DNA from: Bacteroidota bacterium
Lineage (GTDB): Bacteria; Zhuqueibacterota; Zhuqueibacteria; Zhuqueibacterales; Geothermadaptataceae
Length of the DNA stretch: 14,057 nt
Assembly: GCA_011375275.1 (NCBI GenBank)
Contig: DRLW01000213.1
Location: 1 to 14,057, forward strand
Direction of reading: 5' to 3'
Below the pieces are notes generated by a model that saw nothing but the letters and a program-made list of their open reading frames with translations, did no database searches and had not been told where the DNA came from. Shown piece by piece: positions 13,479 through 14,057 of the stretch. Numbering within the stretch: the first letter of the stretch is position 1; each line of letters begins with the position of its first letter. The position numbers and the translations under genes were made by a program.

Positions 13479-14057
13479 AACGTCCAATTGGTTTCAGGTA
13501 CCGGGGCCGCAATTACGAGCTGACGCTCACCGTGCATTTCTATCCACCCCCGGGATTGCTTCTCGATGATGATGCTCCGGGCCAGCGCCCGGATCGGTTT
13601 TCTGGGGCTTTTCAACAGATTGAATTTTTCCGGTTGAAAGGTGTCGGTATTCACCGCTTCGATATATTTATGCCCCTCCTGTATGGGCAAATGCAAGATG
13701 CGCGCAGCCTCGCTCGATGTCGCGATGACCAGCCCGTCATGATTGACCAGAAGCGACGGTTTCTCCGCACTTTCGAGGTATTTTTGCGTCAGCGTGTGCA
13801 CCGTCAGGTCAGTCCCCACAACGCCGAGCAAGGTATCACCCTCATAGACCGGCGCAATGACCGAAACCATCCAACCCTGCCCGGCCGGATCGACATAAGG
13901 CGTACCGACCCAGACACTACCGCGCGAGGGGTTGTGCTTTTCATCAGCCAGAAAATAAAAATTGAATGTCCTCACATCCATTTCAGGTGGAATAACCTGA
14001 AGGATGTCAAAATATGGATAGACATAGGAACAATTATCCGCACTGTTGAAATACGCC
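13457..14057 (-). CDS. dCache-type sensor domain protein, no kinase attached (5' end outside window)
   Basis: The frame is open from the window edge to TAA at 13459-13457, giving 199 visible C-terminal residues. An internal ATG at 13981 is not the true start, because the reading frame upstream of it continues the domain. Typical double-Cache (PDC) features are visible: YVYPYFDILQ near the cut end, VWVGTPYVDPAGQGWM, the strand pair IAPVYEGDTLLGVVGTDL, and the closing NWTLWQIIAE. Cache domains bind small ligands outside the membrane and normally continue into a second TM helix and a signalling domain. Here the protein stops right after the domain. It is therefore probably a periplasmic or N-terminally anchored receptor serving the overlapping kinase gene. 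A TM or signal peptide would lie outside the window. Confidence 0.85.
   Translation of the reverse strand, partial: AYFNSADNCSYVYPYFDILQVIPPEMDVRTFNFYFLADEKHNPSRGSVWVGTPYVDPAGQGWMVSVIAPVYEGDTLLGVVGTDLTVHTLTQKYLESAEKPSLLVNHDGLVIATSSEAARILHLPIQEGHKYIEAVNTDTFQPEKFNLLKSPRKPIRALARSIIIEKQSRGWIEMHGERQLVIAAPVPETNWTLWQIIAE

Noticed and set aside
1..14057. CRISPR array, tRNA or rRNA genes
   Set aside because: No regularly spaced direct repeats and no tRNA-like cloverleaf or rRNA signature were seen. The repeats present are dispersed and of two families.

Overview
The window looks like the chromosome of a free-living bacterium with moderately high GC, encoding a large signalling repertoire and at least one bacterial microcompartment (BMC) shell-vertex gene pair. 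I cannot name the phylum. The mixture of BMC vertex genes, a DDC-like decarboxylase, stacked hybrid kinases and abundant structured intergenic repeats would fit a Gram-negative environmental lineage (FCB-type or deltaproteobacterial), but this is a guess. No phage, plasmid, CRISPR, rRNA or tRNA was seen.

Layout. (1) 1-90: the last 29 codons of an unidentified + strand gene. (2) 91-710: a repeat-rich gap. It holds a structured repeat ('BC', 167-378) ending in a hairpin plus T-run, directly abutted by a MITE-like element (390-622) with 23-bp imperfect terminal inverted repeats and perfect 11-bp flanking direct repeats. (3) 711-1255: two overlapping genes for BMC-P (EutN/CcmL) pentamer vertex proteins. 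(4) 1256-1760: a second repeat gap with a partial copy of the MITE-like core (1332-1483) and a second BC unit (1510-1714). (5) 1761-4214: a tight + strand cluster of rdgB, speD (class 1b AdoMet decarboxylase) and a DDC-like group II amino-acid decarboxylase. (6) 4235-5449: on the - strand, a response regulator with a REC domain and a SpoIIE/RsbU-type PPM phosphatase domain, with its own candidate promoter. (7) 5450-6249: one possible small + strand gene, a candidate - strand terminator, and third, degraded copies of both repeat families. (8) 6250-14057: a - strand run of four genes, each overlapping the next: an extracytoplasmic dCache protein (5' end outside the window) and three hybrid histidine kinases.

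How the genes may work together. The four overlapping - strand genes look like one translationally coupled sensory operon. A detached dCache receptor is followed by a large periplasmic-sensor kinase with two REC domains, a minimal two-TM kinase with two REC domains, and a CHASE8-HAMP-PAS kinase with one REC domain. The window holds six REC domains, no HPt domain and no DNA-binding output. The only effector is the REC-PPM phosphatase about 800 bp downstream, which suggests output through dephosphorylation of an anti-sigma-factor antagonist (partner switching). That wiring is inference.

The most unusual items are the BMC-P pair walled off by repeats, the MITE-like element inserted exactly at the end of a BC repeat, the BC repeat with compensatory changes in a hairpin, and the HPt-less triple hybrid-kinase operon.
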